DNA of 64,000 nucleotides from positions 101,940 through 165,939 of the forward strand of contig JAPKDJ010000002.1 of the NCBI GenBank assembly GCA_026421245.1, read 5' to 3'. A program made the translations under genes and the position numbers. Below the pieces are notes generated by a model. The model was not told the DNA's origin, did not search any database, and worked only from the letters and a program-made list of their open reading frames with translations. Positions 56,158 through 64,000 of this stretch are shown one piece after another. This stretch comes from Akkermansiaceae bacterium. GTDB taxonomy: Bacteria; Verrucomicrobiota; Verrucomicrobiia; Verrucomicrobiales; Akkermansiaceae. Every line of letters begins with the position of its first letter. Within the stretch, counting starts at the first letter, position 1.

Positions 56158-57531
56158 ATGAGCAAGCTTGCCGCCCTCCCTTCCGTCGAAAAACTCGCCG
56201 CCGCCCTCGCGCCCGAGGTCTCCCTTCCCCGACCTCTGGTGAACCTCTTCGTCCGCCGCGAGATCGACCGCTTCCGCCAGCTCCTCCTCGCCGGCGAAGA
56301 CCATTCTCGCGAAGACATCGAGAAATCCACCCGCCAGGGCCTCCGCGAATTTGCCAATTCCCGCCTCCAACCGGTCATCAATGCCACCGGCGTCCTCATT
56401 CACACCAACCTCGGACGCTCGCCCCTCGGTCCCCGCGCAGCCGGTGCCCTTCAAAAAATCGCCACCGGCTACTCCAACCTTGAATTTGACCTCCCTTCCG
56501 GGGGCCGCGGCAAGCGCGCCGGCTACCTCGAAACCGCCCTCGCCTGCCTTCTCGAAACCGAAGCCGCCACCGCCGTCAACAACTGCGCTGCCGCCCTCGT
56601 CCTCACCCTCCGCACCCTTGTTGAAGAAGGAAAAAACGAAGTCATTGTTTCCCGCTCCGAACTCGTCGAGATCGGCGGAGGATTTCGCATTCCCGACATC
56701 CTTGAAACATCCGGCGCCAAACTCGTCGAAGTCGGAGCCACCAACAAAACCCACCTTCACGACTACGAAAAAGCCATCACTCCGCAGACTGCTCTCATCC
56801 TGAAGGTCCACCGGTCCAATTTCTACATCGATGGCTTCGTCGGCGAACCCGAGATTCCTAAAATCGCCAAGCTCGCCCACGATCACAGCCTCCCCCTCGT
56901 CGAAGACCTCGGTTCCGGGGCCATGATGAATACCGACGAACTCGCCCCCATCGAGCACGAACCCACCCCTCAGGAAAGCCTTCGCCGCGGCATCGACCTC
57001 GTTATCTTCTCCGGTGACAAACTTCTCGGCGGCCCGCAATCGGGTATCATTGGTGGACGATCCGACCTCATCGCCGAGATCAAAAAGGAGCCCTTTTTCC
57101 GCGCCGTCCGCTGCGACAAGCTCATTCTCACCACTCTGCAGGAATCTATCGACCAATATCTCGAAACCAAAGCCGACCCTTCCCAGAGCGACGTCCCCGT
57201 CCTCACTTTCCTCGGAAAGTCTGTCGCAGACCTCAAAGTTCGCGCCGAGGCCATCACCGAAGGCCTCCCCGATGAGAACACCAAGATTACCATCGAAAAT
57301 ACCCTTGCCCGCCCAGGAGGCGGCACTATGCCCCGCAGCGAGTTCCCCTCAGTGGCCATCAAGCTGGCCCCAAAAAACCAATCCGTCCCGAAACTGGCCA
57401 AAAAACTCCGCCTCGGGGACCCCGCCATCGTCGGGTACACTACGGACGATGCCCTCTTCATTGATCTCCGCACCATCTTTCCGGACACCGATGTCAATGT
57501 AAGAGAAGCTCTTGAATCGGCCATCAAGTAG
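56158..57531 (+). CDS. selA: L-seryl-tRNA(Sec) selenium transferase
   Basis: The 457-residue product is a PLP enzyme that converts seryl-tRNA(Sec) to selenocysteinyl-tRNA(Sec). Visible marks are the N-terminal tRNA-binding part (LPSVEKLAAAL), INATGVLIHTNLGRSPLG, the PLP lysine in SGDKLLGGPQ and the C-terminal RPGGGTMPRSEFPSVAI. Length matches the family. ATG 56158 was chosen because homology starts at LPSVEKL; ATG 56128 is also possible. SelB, SelD and tRNA-Sec genes are not in the window, and no selenocysteine codon was recognised in any gene here. Confidence 0.93.
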   Translation: MSKLAALPSVEKLAAALAPEVSLPRPLVNLFVRREIDRFRQLLLAGEDHSREDIEKSTRQGLREFANSRLQPVINATGVLIHTNLGRSPLGPRAAGALQKIATGYSNLEFDLPSGGRGKRAGYLETALACLLETEAATAVNNCAAALVLTLRTLVEEGKNEVIVSRSELVEIGGGFRIPDILETSGAKLVEVGATNKTHLHDYEKAITPQTALILKVHRSNFYIDGFVGEPEIPKIAKLAHDHSLPLVEDLGSGAMMNTDELAPIEHEPTPQESLRRGIDLVIFSGDKLLGGPQSGIIGGRSDLIAEIKKEPFFRAVRCDKLILTTLQESIDQYLETKADPSQSDVPVLTFLGKSVADLKVRAEAITEGLPDENTKITIENTLARPGGGTMPRSEFPSVAIKLAPKNQSVPKLAKKLRLGDPAIVGYTTDDALFIDLRTIFPDTDVNVREALESAIK

Positions 57532-57592
57532 GAATGTTGGCTTCAGCATGATCCCACCATGGAGAACAAGGGCCAAAAATATGCCGAGCAAC

Positions 57593-58546
57593 TTACCCCT
57601 GCTCCCACTCACCGAAGCTCCGGAATTTCTTGTAGCGATTCGCCCTGAGTTCCTTCGGAGAAAGCTTGAGCAACTCTTTGAGGTGACTTGAGACCTCCTG
57701 CTTAAAGGCGTCTGCTGCTGCGTCAGCGTCGTGGTGAGCACCTCCGGGGACTTCTTTGATCACCCCATCGATAAGACCGAGTTTAGCGAGATCAGGAGCA
57801 GCGATTTTCATGGCCTCGGCTGCTTCCGGAGCGTGCTTGCGATGCTTCCAAAGAATAGCCGCACACCCTTCCGGGCTAATCACTGAATAGTAGGCATTCT
57901 CCATCATCAGAACCCGGTCCGCCACGCCAATTCCGAGCGCTCCTCCTGAACCACCTTCGCCAAGAACAACCGCGACAATGGGAACATCAAGAACCATCAT
58001 TTCACGAAGGTTGCGTGCGATCGCTTCGGCAATGTTCCGCTCTTCAGCCCCGATACCAGGGTAGGCTCCCGGCGTATCGATCAAAGCGACAATGGGCAGC
58101 GAAAATTTATTCGCCATCTCCATGAGACGAAGGGCCTTGCGATATCCCTCGGGATGAGCGCTGCCAAAGTTCCTCTTTAAGTTCTCTTTAAGGTCCCTTC
58201 CCTTTTGATGGCCAATTACAACACAACGCTGTCCATCAATTGTCGCAAGGCCACCCGGCATGGCGTGGTCGTCGCCAATAATACGATCACCGTGTAACTC
58301 ATTGAAGTCCTCGAAAGCTCTGGCGATGTAATCCAACATATAGGGTCGCTTGGTATGACGGGCAATCTGGACACGCTGCCACGGAGTGAGATTCTCGTAG
58401 ATATGACGACGGGTTTCCACCAGTTTCCCCTCAATCGCGGAAATTTCCGCACTCAGGTCAATTTCCTGTGAGTGGGATTTGTTCTGGAGTAATTCCAGTT
58501 CCTTTTGGAGTTCAGCGATGGGCTTCTCAAATTCAAGCAGTTCCAT
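57593..58546 (-). CDS. accA: Acetyl-CoA carboxylase carboxyltransferase subunit alpha
   Basis: The 317-residue product has the coiled N-terminus ending LTPWQRVQIARH, the carboxyltransferase core GDDHAMPGGLATIDGQ, DTPGAYPGIGAEERN and GEGGSGGALGIGVADRV, and ends with LRANRYKKFRS. It works with AccD to make malonyl-CoA. It is the last gene of a minus-strand run that includes acpP, consistent with fatty acid synthesis. Confidence 0.96.
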   Translation of the reverse strand: MELLEFEKPIAELQKELELLQNKSHSQEIDLSAEISAIEGKLVETRRHIYENLTPWQRVQIARHTKRPYMLDYIARAFEDFNELHGDRIIGDDHAMPGGLATIDGQRCVVIGHQKGRDLKENLKRNFGSAHPEGYRKALRLMEMANKFSLPIVALIDTPGAYPGIGAEERNIAEAIARNLREMMVLDVPIVAVVLGEGGSGGALGIGVADRVLMMENAYYSVISPEGCAAILWKHRKHAPEAAEAMKIAAPDLAKLGLIDGVIKEVPGGAHHDADAAADAFKQEVSSHLKELLKLSPKELRANRYKKFRSFGEWEQG

Positions 58547-58570
58547 AATTTATCAGGCGTGGGGAAATTA

Positions 58571-59467
58571 TCATCCGGCGGTCTTTACTTCCACTTCATT
58601 TCCGAGCCGGATGAGCATCGAAAGTTCTTCCATATCAGAAGGTTTCAAAAAGATCCCCTGCCCCGAGGCCTCGGCATCACCCGCAGGGACCGGCCGAAAC
58701 TGGAGGTAGCTCTTTCTCAGCGTAAATCCCAACACCTTGGTTGCGTGGCGGTATTTTGAGTGGGCGGGCGGATAGGATCTGCCATTAATCTCACCCAATT
58801 TTCGAGAGATTTTAGATTGAGATACTCCGGAGCGAACTCTTCCCAAATCCAGTTTTTGGATGGGATAATCCTTGGCGAAGACGTGCTCCTTCTTTTCATC
58901 ATCTCGGTGAAAAAGCTCTACTCGCTTCTTACCCAAATCAACGACCAGTTTGAAGTCCAACGGCATTACGAGGAGTTCATCTCCCGCATGCAGGCTACCC
59001 AGTTCGGTGAGTCCATTGAGAAACATGATGCAGTCCAGCGTTGTCTCATTCGCTGTTGCCACCCGCAAGTATCCCTCCCCCGGAGCAACCTTGTGGGTTT
59101 TTTTGTTCGTCATGTTCTCGACCGTCAGAATTTCATCGAGATTGATCTCACCCAGGATGCGGCGGGCTTCAGGTCCGTTGCTTGAGTTGGGATATAGATT
59201 TTGGATAAATAGCAGCTTTTCCCGTGCTTCGTCGAGTTTCCCAAGGGCAATCAGCTCCAGCGCTCGGTTGAACTCTTGCTGTCCCAGTTCGAAGCCGATC
59301 AATTTACTATCGTTTTCCTCAATAATCTTCTCAACCGGCTTAGCGGTGACAGCAGTCGGAGCGGCAAAGTCCTCTTTAAATTTTTTGAGCCCGTATCCCA
59401 ACCCACCTAGAGTCGCCAGGACGAGAATCGCCGCAAAAACTTTGATAATGGTAATGATGCCGTTCAT
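58571..59467 (-). CDS. LysM and YkuD-like (L,D-transpeptidase) protein lacking the catalytic cysteine
   Basis: The 298-residue product has an N-terminal membrane anchor (about residues 5-27), a TPR-like helical part (about 60-110), a LysM-like segment (about 125-168, ending AGDELLVMP), and a C-terminal region (about 172-295) with the strand order of YkuD domains: LVVDLGKKRVELFHRDDE near the start and DMEELSMLIRLGNEVEV at the end. Where active enzymes have S-x-G-C-I-R-M, this protein reads G-Q-G-I-F-L-K, so the catalytic Cys is absent. It may bind peptidoglycan without transferring peptides. It lies 24 bp upstream of accA. Confidence 0.7.
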   Translation of the reverse strand: MNGIITIIKVFAAILVLATLGGLGYGLKKFKEDFAAPTAVTAKPVEKIIEENDSKLIGFELGQQEFNRALELIALGKLDEAREKLLFIQNLYPNSSNGPEARRILGEINLDEILTVENMTNKKTHKVAPGEGYLRVATANETTLDCIMFLNGLTELGSLHAGDELLVMPLDFKLVVDLGKKRVELFHRDDEKKEHVFAKDYPIQKLDLGRVRSGVSQSKISRKLGEINGRSYPPAHSKYRHATKVLGFTLRKSYLQFRPVPAGDAEASGQGIFLKPSDMEELSMLIRLGNEVEVKTAG

Positions 59468-59479
59468 TCGGAGTGCCGC

Positions 59480-60004
59480 TTAAAGGAGACCACGTCGTTT
59501 AAAATCAAACCGGTTAATGTCCGCCGATTTCATGATCATGTCCAAAGTAAACTTCATGATTCCCACCTCCCAGGCATCGTCGACACTTTGGATAATGGCC
59601 AAAGAGGGGTTTCCCGACAATCGAACAGCCTCAAGTGCTTTATCGGAAACGGCCTCAAGCTGATCGTGAATAACCTCCGTAGAAACATCCGAGCACTTGA
59701 AATGAAAACCATACTGCAGAAAACTCAAGTCCAGCCCTTGCTCTTTCAAATGCTCGATGACTCGGAGGACCGTTGGATCAAATCCATCCAGTTCGATGTC
59801 ATTAAATCCATCTGGCTTGATCAACTTGGGCTTTTGGGCCTCTACTTCACCCCGACGGATACAAACTTTCCCCACGCTATCCATGGGTTCGCTTAAAATT
59901 TCGAACTCAAACCGGGTCACCCCAAAAGTCTCGATTCGGCGATCTGGTTCATGAATGACCTGGGTGGTCTCCATGGCATATTGAAAGTTGTCAGGGGTAA
60001 GCAT
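59480..60004 (-). CDS. Conserved-type protein of unknown function
   Basis: The product of about 174 residues starts at ATG 60004; an upstream in-frame extension to 60160 overlaps the acpP end and is poor. It contains GVTRFEFEILSEPMD, DIELDGFDPTVLRVIEHLKEQGLDLSFLQYGFHF and ends MKSADINRFDFKRRGL. It is predicted soluble with mixed alpha/beta content. I do not recognise a family. It sits 12 bp upstream of the LysM/YkuD-like gene and downstream of acpP. Confidence 0.6.
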   Translation of the reverse strand: MLTPDNFQYAMETTQVIHEPDRRIETFGVTRFEFEILSEPMDSVGKVCIRRGEVEAQKPKLIKPDGFNDIELDGFDPTVLRVIEHLKEQGLDLSFLQYGFHFKCSDVSTEVIHDQLEAVSDKALEAVRLSGNPSLAIIQSVDDAWEVGIMKFTLDMIMKSADINRFDFKRRGLL

Positions 60005-60116
60005 CTTGCCGTGGTCAGTATCACTTAATTCAGCGGTGGTGGCCAATGAAAAGGGCAGGTTCCCGGGGGGAAACCTGCCACTTGAAAGGGTTATCGGATT
60101 TGATCCCAGTGGAAGC

Positions 60117-60356
60117 TTAGCTTTGATCCTTTTCGACGTGCGTAACGATATCGCCAACACACATCAATTTCTCTGCCTCTTCGTCAGGCACCTCGATGCC
60201 AAACTCTTCCTCAACAGCCATCACGAGCTCGACTGCGTCAAGTGAATCGGCGCCAAGATCTTCGATCATTTTTGATTCGAGCTTCACTTGATCAGCGCTA
60301 ACGCCGAGTTGCTCCACAATGATTTCGGTGACTTTTTCTTGAATGTTATCTGCCAT
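60117..60356 (-). CDS. acpP: Acyl carrier protein
   Basis: The 79-residue product has the phosphopantetheine attachment motif [17 protein letters not shown] with the modified Ser in GADSLD, and starts MADNIQEKV. It carries acyl chains in fatty acid synthesis. The frame is open to 60407, but ATG 60356 gives the standard length. It precedes unknown and peptidoglycan-related genes and accA in the same direction. Confidence 0.97.
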   Translation of the reverse strand: MADNIQEKVTEIIVEQLGVSADQVKLESKMIEDLGADSLDAVELVMAVEEEFGIEVPDEEAEKLMCVGDIVTHVEKDQS

Positions 60357-60403
60357 GACTTTTTGGATTACTGGGAGTCTGCGCGATTGGCAACTCCTAA
60401 AAT

Positions 60404-61270
60404 TCAATCGTTTTGCTCTTCCCCGGAAAGCTCATCGTCAGCGGGAGCATCATCTTTCTTCCCAATACTCTGATCTGCCTCGTCTTCTTCCTCATCTTTC
60501 TCGACGATGAGTTCAATCAGTTCGCCTTCAAATCCCGCCAAAACTTTCTGAAAAAAGGCCTCTGCAGGCGCCCCCTCTTCCTCTTTAAATTGTCCGTAGA
60601 TCATTCCGTCAATCTTGGTCTTTTTTTCGCCATCCCCATCCTTGTAGGTCAGGGTGGCAAGTCCCTTGGTTTCCCATTTCCTCTTATCGAGAGTGAGCAT
60701 GTTGTCGAAAGGGATCAAATCTCCACCGGGAGGATAATACCCCTGTTCACTAACCTTCATCACACGGGACTTGGTTCGGACAAGGAAGAACAACGCTACC
60801 GCGGCGAGGAAAAAGCAGACGAGAGCAGCTATCAATTGCTCTTTAATCTGTTTGGAGGTCTTCACGTCCTCCGCTGGATCGATCTGTTGTGGCCACCCCT
60901 TCTCCCCACTGTATTCTTTCCACAAATCGTCCCTTTTGTGATCGTCCATCTTTTTCAGAATCTCAGGCCAGCCTTCCTCAAAATCAGTATCGGGCGGATA
61001 CATCGCGCGATCTTCCTGAAATGGAATTACCTGCTTCTCAACAAAAGCATTCCAGGCTTCCTGACTCACCCGGTTGGCATCGACCGTCCACGCTTTACCG
61101 GCTTGGTTGAAGGCGTCGTAATTCGCGATGATATAATTTTTTTTCGGGTATCCAACCTTCCAATCATAAAGGAAGTAGCAAGCAAAACCACCAAACATGG
61201 TAAGCATTAGAAGCGCCCGCCAGATAAACCATTTGGTAGGCTTGCAAATTATTTCGGAGGATTCGGACAT
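60404..61270 (-). CDS. Two-transmembrane protein of unknown function
   Basis: The 288-residue product has helices at about residues 15-33 ([19 protein letters not shown]) and 148-167 ([18 protein letters not shown]). The loop between them is Trp/Asp/Lys-rich and probably periplasmic. A cytoplasmic C-terminal domain with [20 protein letters not shown] ends in a very acidic tail (EEDEADQS...). ATG 61270 was chosen because the hydrophobic segment follows; the frame is open to 61315. No family recognised. It lies 47 bp upstream of acpP. Confidence 0.65.
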   Translation of the reverse strand: MSESSEIICKPTKWFIWRALLMLTMFGGFACYFLYDWKVGYPKKNYIIANYDAFNQAGKAWTVDANRVSQEAWNAFVEKQVIPFQEDRAMYPPDTDFEEGWPEILKKMDDHKRDDLWKEYSGEKGWPQQIDPAEDVKTSKQIKEQLIAALVCFFLAAVALFFLVRTKSRVMKVSEQGYYPPGGDLIPFDNMLTLDKRKWETKGLATLTYKDGDGEKKTKIDGMIYGQFKEEEGAPAEAFFQKVLAGFEGELIELIVEKDEEEDEADQSIGKKDDAPADDELSGEEQND

Positions 61271-61333
61271 CAATCTACAGGAGAAAAACAAGTCAGCCTT
61301 CTTTTGGCAAGCCAAGTAATGAGGTGAACTTAA

Positions 61334-61760
61334 TTAAGACGTCCCACCCCCTTCTTCCCGAGCCCCCACCGTGAGGTGGAAGACCTCCCGATCTCCATAC
61401 CGTCGAATCGAAAACTTCCCACATCGTCTCTGCCCTGTTTCCGGAAACCACCTCGCCTGCAAAAACTCGTAGGTTGCTCCGTTTGTCGTCACTGACACTT
61501 TAGAAACTCCGACCACTCCGGAGCGGTTTCGTGTTGATCGCGTGCAAATTCGGGCCAGCTCACTGGCCTCCATTTCTGGCAACAATTGGTCACGCCACAC
61601 ACGCCCTGCGCTCAAGGACTCTTCCGGTCCGCCGTAGATTCGATCACCAATACTTGGCGCACTTCACCCCAAGACGCTGCAGACGAACCTGCCATCCGAG
61701 TGTGCTGGCCCCAGGAAGATCAATCCGCGCCAGCGCGTAGTATTTATCCGAAGATCCCAT
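61334..61760 (-). pseudogene. AP2-domain DNA-binding protein, frameshifted
   Basis: Reading leftward from ATG 61760 gives MGSSDKYYALARIDLPG, GWQVRLQRLGVKCAKYW and then TGA. One frame over, the text continues DRIYGGPEESL, VWRDQLLPEMEASELARIC, GVVGVSKV, QARWFPETGQRRCGKFSIRR and YGDREVFHLTVGAREEG up to the stop at 61334. Together these give a protein of about 140 residues like the AP2-domain proteins common in this phylum. A single missing base near AAGTATTGGTGATC separates the two halves. The second half alone could start at a TTG at 61615 (93 aa). Either a real frameshift or a sequence error. Confidence 0.7.
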
Positions 61761-61822
61761 CTCGTCTTTCCAACAAGATGGGAAGCGACGCTCGAAGCGT
61801 CAAATTTGTGGTCCAATTTTTT

Positions 61823-63193
61823 CTATCGTCCCGGAGGGCGGCCTCCGCCTTCCCCACGACGGAGAATCCGGTCCTTCATACGATCATCGATCACATCAGA
61901 TGATTGGATGTATTCAGTGGCCGCTTCGCTATCCTCGCCCATCCAACGCATCGTAGTCATACCAATTGCCCAGCCACGTGATCCTTCATCGGTGATGGTT
62001 TCGGCAAGTTTGATATTCTCCTGAGGGTTCCCCTTGGAGTCGCTCATCACATAGGAAGAAACAGCAGCATCGCGGACCGCACCTTCCGGCTGTTCGACGG
62101 CCCAGGTTTTGGCAGCAGCAGCATCCTGATTGACCCAACTTCCCATAACGTCGCGCATCGCATCCTTTTGAGCCTTTTCGGTCCCGTTTGCAACGACCCA
62201 CTTGGCAGCATCTGCAGGATTTTCGCGCGCCATGGCCTCTGCGACGCTTTCAACGGCCTCATCCCGGGCATTTCCTTCAGGGATTTCAAGAGCCTTGGTG
62301 GCGGCAAGAGTTGGATTCTCACTTGCGAGCGAACGAACCGCCGCTCCGAGAGCATCTCCTTGCTGGTCGACTGGAAGCCCTTTTACAAAGGCTTCCGTGG
62401 CGTTCCAGTCTTTCTTGGCCCACTCCGACGCAATGGAGCTATTGGCACTTGAAAGAGAATCACCCTCGAGCCCCATGGTCAGTCCGGCAGCACGCTCGGG
62501 ATCGGTCGTCGCAATTTGGGACAGAGCCTTCATCGTGGCCTGCTCCTGGTCGCGGCCTTCCAAAGTTTTAGCCCATGCCAAGGCTCCCTCGGGATCTTGT
62601 TTTGCCCATTCAGCGGAGATGGTGCCAGCTCCAGATGACCCTCCACGTCCACCACCCATCATTCCCATCATGGCAAATTCTGATTTGTTAGACTCATAGT
62701 AGCGGGAAGCAGCTTTTGGATCAGTTGCAGCCCAACTCTGAAGAATGGTTGGCTTCACGAACATACCCGTCCGCCCCATCTTGGAATTGGCATGATCAAA
62801 TGCCTCGTAGGGAGAAACCTCAGCCCAAGCTGCAAAAAGAATGTAAGCACTCAAGATGCGCTCGTTGAAAGGCAGGTTATCAAGCTTCTCTGCCTCGCCC
62901 GCAAATTCGTCGCTGCCCAACCCCGAATAAAGATCCACCAGAGCCTGGAGACGTGCCGTTTGCCCGGGAGTCGCAGCCACTTCTTCGTAGGTTTTTGGCT
63001 TACGCTCTTTCGAATTTCCTCCACCAGATGCTCCGGAGCCAGATGAGGTCCGGGAGCTTCCCGATGCGGCGGGCTTCGATTTAGCATCCGCAGATTCGTT
63101 TTTTTCGGAGTTCGATCCGGAATTTCCGGCGATATAGCCAATGGCTCCTCCTGCGAGAAGGCATGAGGCTGCAATAGGAAGAATATTTTTCAT
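61823..63193 (-). CDS. Exported helical-repeat protein (W..D(P)..A repeats)
   Basis: The 456-residue product has an N-terminal signal/anchor (PIAASCLLAGGAIGYIAG), then a Ser/Gly/Lys-rich linker (about residues 25-65), then at least seven repeats of about 35-40 residues with a W-A/V-x-x-D-P-x-x-A core: SWAATDPKAASRYYE, EWAKQDPEGALAWAK, EWAKKDWNATEAFVK, AMARENPADAAKWVV, SWVNQDAAAAKTWAV. The C-terminus ends in a Gly/Arg tail (GEGGGRPPGR). Such proteins are frequent in Verrucomicrobiota and have no assigned role. It follows the DksA-like gene after a terminator. Confidence 0.75.
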   Translation of the reverse strand: MKNILPIAASCLLAGGAIGYIAGNSGSNSEKNESADAKSKPAASGSSRTSSGSGASGGGNSKERKPKTYEEVAATPGQTARLQALVDLYSGLGSDEFAGEAEKLDNLPFNERILSAYILFAAWAEVSPYEAFDHANSKMGRTGMFVKPTILQSWAATDPKAASRYYESNKSEFAMMGMMGGGRGGSSGAGTISAEWAKQDPEGALAWAKTLEGRDQEQATMKALSQIATTDPERAAGLTMGLEGDSLSSANSSIASEWAKKDWNATEAFVKGLPVDQQGDALGAAVRSLASENPTLAATKALEIPEGNARDEAVESVAEAMARENPADAAKWVVANGTEKAQKDAMRDVMGSWVNQDAAAAKTWAVEQPEGAVRDAAVSSYVMSDSKGNPQENIKLAETITDEGSRGWAIGMTTMRWMGEDSEAATEYIQSSDVIDDRMKDRILRRGEGGGRPPGR

Positions 63194-63232
63194 ATTTCGA
63201 TAGGATGTTAGTTCAATTCACGGATAAAACAA

Positions 63233-63262
63233 ACCCGCGACCGAAAAGTTGTGGTCGCGGGT
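63233..63262 (-). terminator. Intrinsic terminator after the DksA-like gene
   Basis: ACCCGCGACC and GGTCGCGGGT form a 10-bp stem. On the minus strand it is followed by TTTGTTTT. It lies 20 bp after the DksA-like stop and separates it from the repeat-protein gene. Confidence 0.9.
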
Positions 63263-63281
63263 GTGAAAATGTCTAATCGGA

Positions 63282-64000
63282 CTAGTTAAAACCAAAGTCA
63301 CGACTCGAGAAATCTCGGGTGGAATTCTCTCGTTCCTTGGCGGCTTGCCGTTCAACGGTCAAACGTGCAAAGGGCATCGCCTCAAGCCTCGGATGGGGGA
63401 TCTTTTTACCGGATTCCTCGCAGATCCCATAAGTTCCAAGTTCGAGACGCTGGAGGGCCTCCTCGATTTCCCCAAGGGCATTGGCCTCCTTTGAGAGCAT
63501 GTTGAGCGCAAAATCGCGGTCATAGGCATCAGAACCGGCATCTCCCTGGTGCATTCCAGATCCACTGGCGTCGCTTCCTTCGGAACCGTTTTTAATGGTG
63601 TCATTTTGAATTCCATACATCACGTCGGTGATCTGATCCCGAAGATCAAGAAGTCGCTGCTTCTGTTTCTTCTCAAAAACGCTGAGCTTAGCCACCTTTT
63701 CAGGACGAACATATCGACGTTTCACGATGACAGGAGGTAATTCCTCTTCTTCCTTCGCTGCCTTCTTCGCGACGCGTTTCACCGCCTTCTTGGCGACCTT
63801 TTTAGAGGGAATTGCTTCGGCCTTGGAAATTGAATTTTTGCCAACTTCTTTCGCTGGGACTACCTTTTGGGGCGCTTTTTTTGCTGCTTTCTTGGCCGGA
63901 GCCTTCTTTGCAACTTTCTTCACTACCTTTTTGGGCGCTTTTTTCGCTGCTTTCTTGGCCGGAGCCTTCTTTGCAACTTTCTTCACTACCTTTTTGGGCG
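63282..64000 (-). CDS. DksA/TraR-like protein with Lys/Ala-rich N-terminal repeats (5' end outside window)
   Basis: At least 239 residues are visible; the frame stays open to the right edge, so the start is not in the window. The N-terminal part is a KKAPKKVV/KKVAKKAPAKKAA array like histone H1-type tails. The C-terminal part (about 100-234) shows the DksA/TraR layout: a coiled-coil hairpin with acidic D-x-x-D-x-A-like AYDRDFALNM, then LQRLELGTYGICEESGKKIP and RLEAMPFARLTVERQ. Only one of the four zinc cysteines remains; the others are S, T and R. It could bind RNA polymerase or, through its basic tail, DNA. Confidence 0.8.
   Translation of the reverse strand, partial: PKKVVKKVAKKAPAKKAAKKAPKKVVKKVAKKAPAKKAAKKAPQKVVPAKEVGKNSISKAEAIPSKKVAKKAVKRVAKKAAKEEEELPPVIVKRRYVRPEKVAKLSVFEKKQKQRLLDLRDQITDVMYGIQNDTIKNGSEGSDASGSGMHQGDAGSDAYDRDFALNMLSKEANALGEIEEALQRLELGTYGICEESGKKIPHPRLEAMPFARLTVERQAAKERENSTRDFSSRDFGFN
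63891..64000. repeat. 63-bp tandem repeat encoding the basic tail
   Basis: The segment beginning at 63891 (cttggccgga...) recurs nearly unchanged at 63954, a period of 63 bp or 21 codons, and continues past the window edge. It encodes a 21-residue unit made of K, A, P and V. Confidence 0.8.

Noticed and set aside
55945..57156. Long leftward open frame (403 codons) antisense to selA and the CvfB-like gene
   Set aside because: It is opposite two clear genes, is Gly/Asp/Glu-rich in the way of antisense frames in GC-rich codons, and matches no family.
63891..64000. 63-bp repeats as a CRISPR array
   Set aside because: The units are contiguous without spacers, in frame, and encode a regular Lys/Ala-rich peptide.

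Overview
The window is chromosomal DNA of a bacterium that most resembles the Verrucomicrobiota, probably class Verrucomicrobiae. This assignment is an inference from gene content: a eukaryote-like UDP-glucose pyrophosphorylase, a long plant/cyanobacterial-type IspH, DUF5069 proteins, an AP2-domain protein, a lamin-tail-domain secreted protein, remains of a PEP-CTERM sorting signal, a Lys/Ala-rich DksA-like protein and a secreted protein built of W..D(P)..A repeats. No rRNA, prophage or CRISPR array was seen. There is one tRNA gene, tRNA-Glu(UUC).

Layout. 1-5.4 kb: a SWIM-domain protein cut by the window edge, a HAD phosphatase/phosphoglucomutase and UDP-glucose pyrophosphorylase on the minus strand, then rpoN and an Mrp-type ATPase on the plus strand. 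rpoN has a near-perfect -24/-12 promoter. 5.8-6.7 kb: an exported sugar-isomerase-like TIM barrel with a clear terminator. 6.8-9.85 kb: a tandem duplication of about 1.17 kb that produced a chimeric lipoprotein gene and left one of two DUF5069 copies frameshifted. 9.96-10.6 kb: a Nudix-like hydrolase. 10.7-21.7 kb: two divergent oligopeptide-type ABC transporter operons. The minus one is complete (two permeases, binding protein, two ATPases). The plus one has only a binding protein and two permeases. 21.8-23.95 kb: relics of a PEP-CTERM gene and possibly of a methyltransferase around a PadR regulator and a lone MoxR ATPase. 23.95-28.2 kb: a three-gene Fe(III)-type ABC transporter. 28.5-41.3 kb: an FHA protein and housekeeping metabolism (ilvD, serA, mtnP, DUF368, monomeric icd, ispH), plus a truncated lamin-tail protein and a TPR-like secreted protein.

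41.4-49.4 kb is a plus-strand run of proC, parA, mreB, mreC, mreD, mrdA and an RNase G/E gene, i.e. the cell-shape cluster. 49.5-53.8 kb holds a lipoprotein hydrolase, a double-domain CbiX chelatase overlapping a DR2241-type Fe-S protein, a small lipoprotein and an RlmD-like rRNA methyltransferase. 53.86-54.4 kb contains a decayed DUF4338 (DruA-like) gene beside tRNA-Glu. 54.5-57.5 kb holds a spermidine-synthase-like protein, a CvfB-like S1 protein and selA. 57.6-61.3 kb on the minus strand holds a membrane protein, acpP, an unknown gene, a LysM/YkuD-like protein without its catalytic cysteine, and accA. 61.3-64 kb ends with a frameshifted AP2-domain gene, the W..D(P)..A repeat protein and a DksA-like protein cut by the right edge.

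I found no complete defence system or clearly new multi-gene system. The most unusual things are the duplication with gene fusion (6.9-9.2 kb), the probable sigma-54 promoter of rpoN itself, the split DR2241-type chelatase pair, and a series of decayed genes recognisable only by reading across stops and frames.
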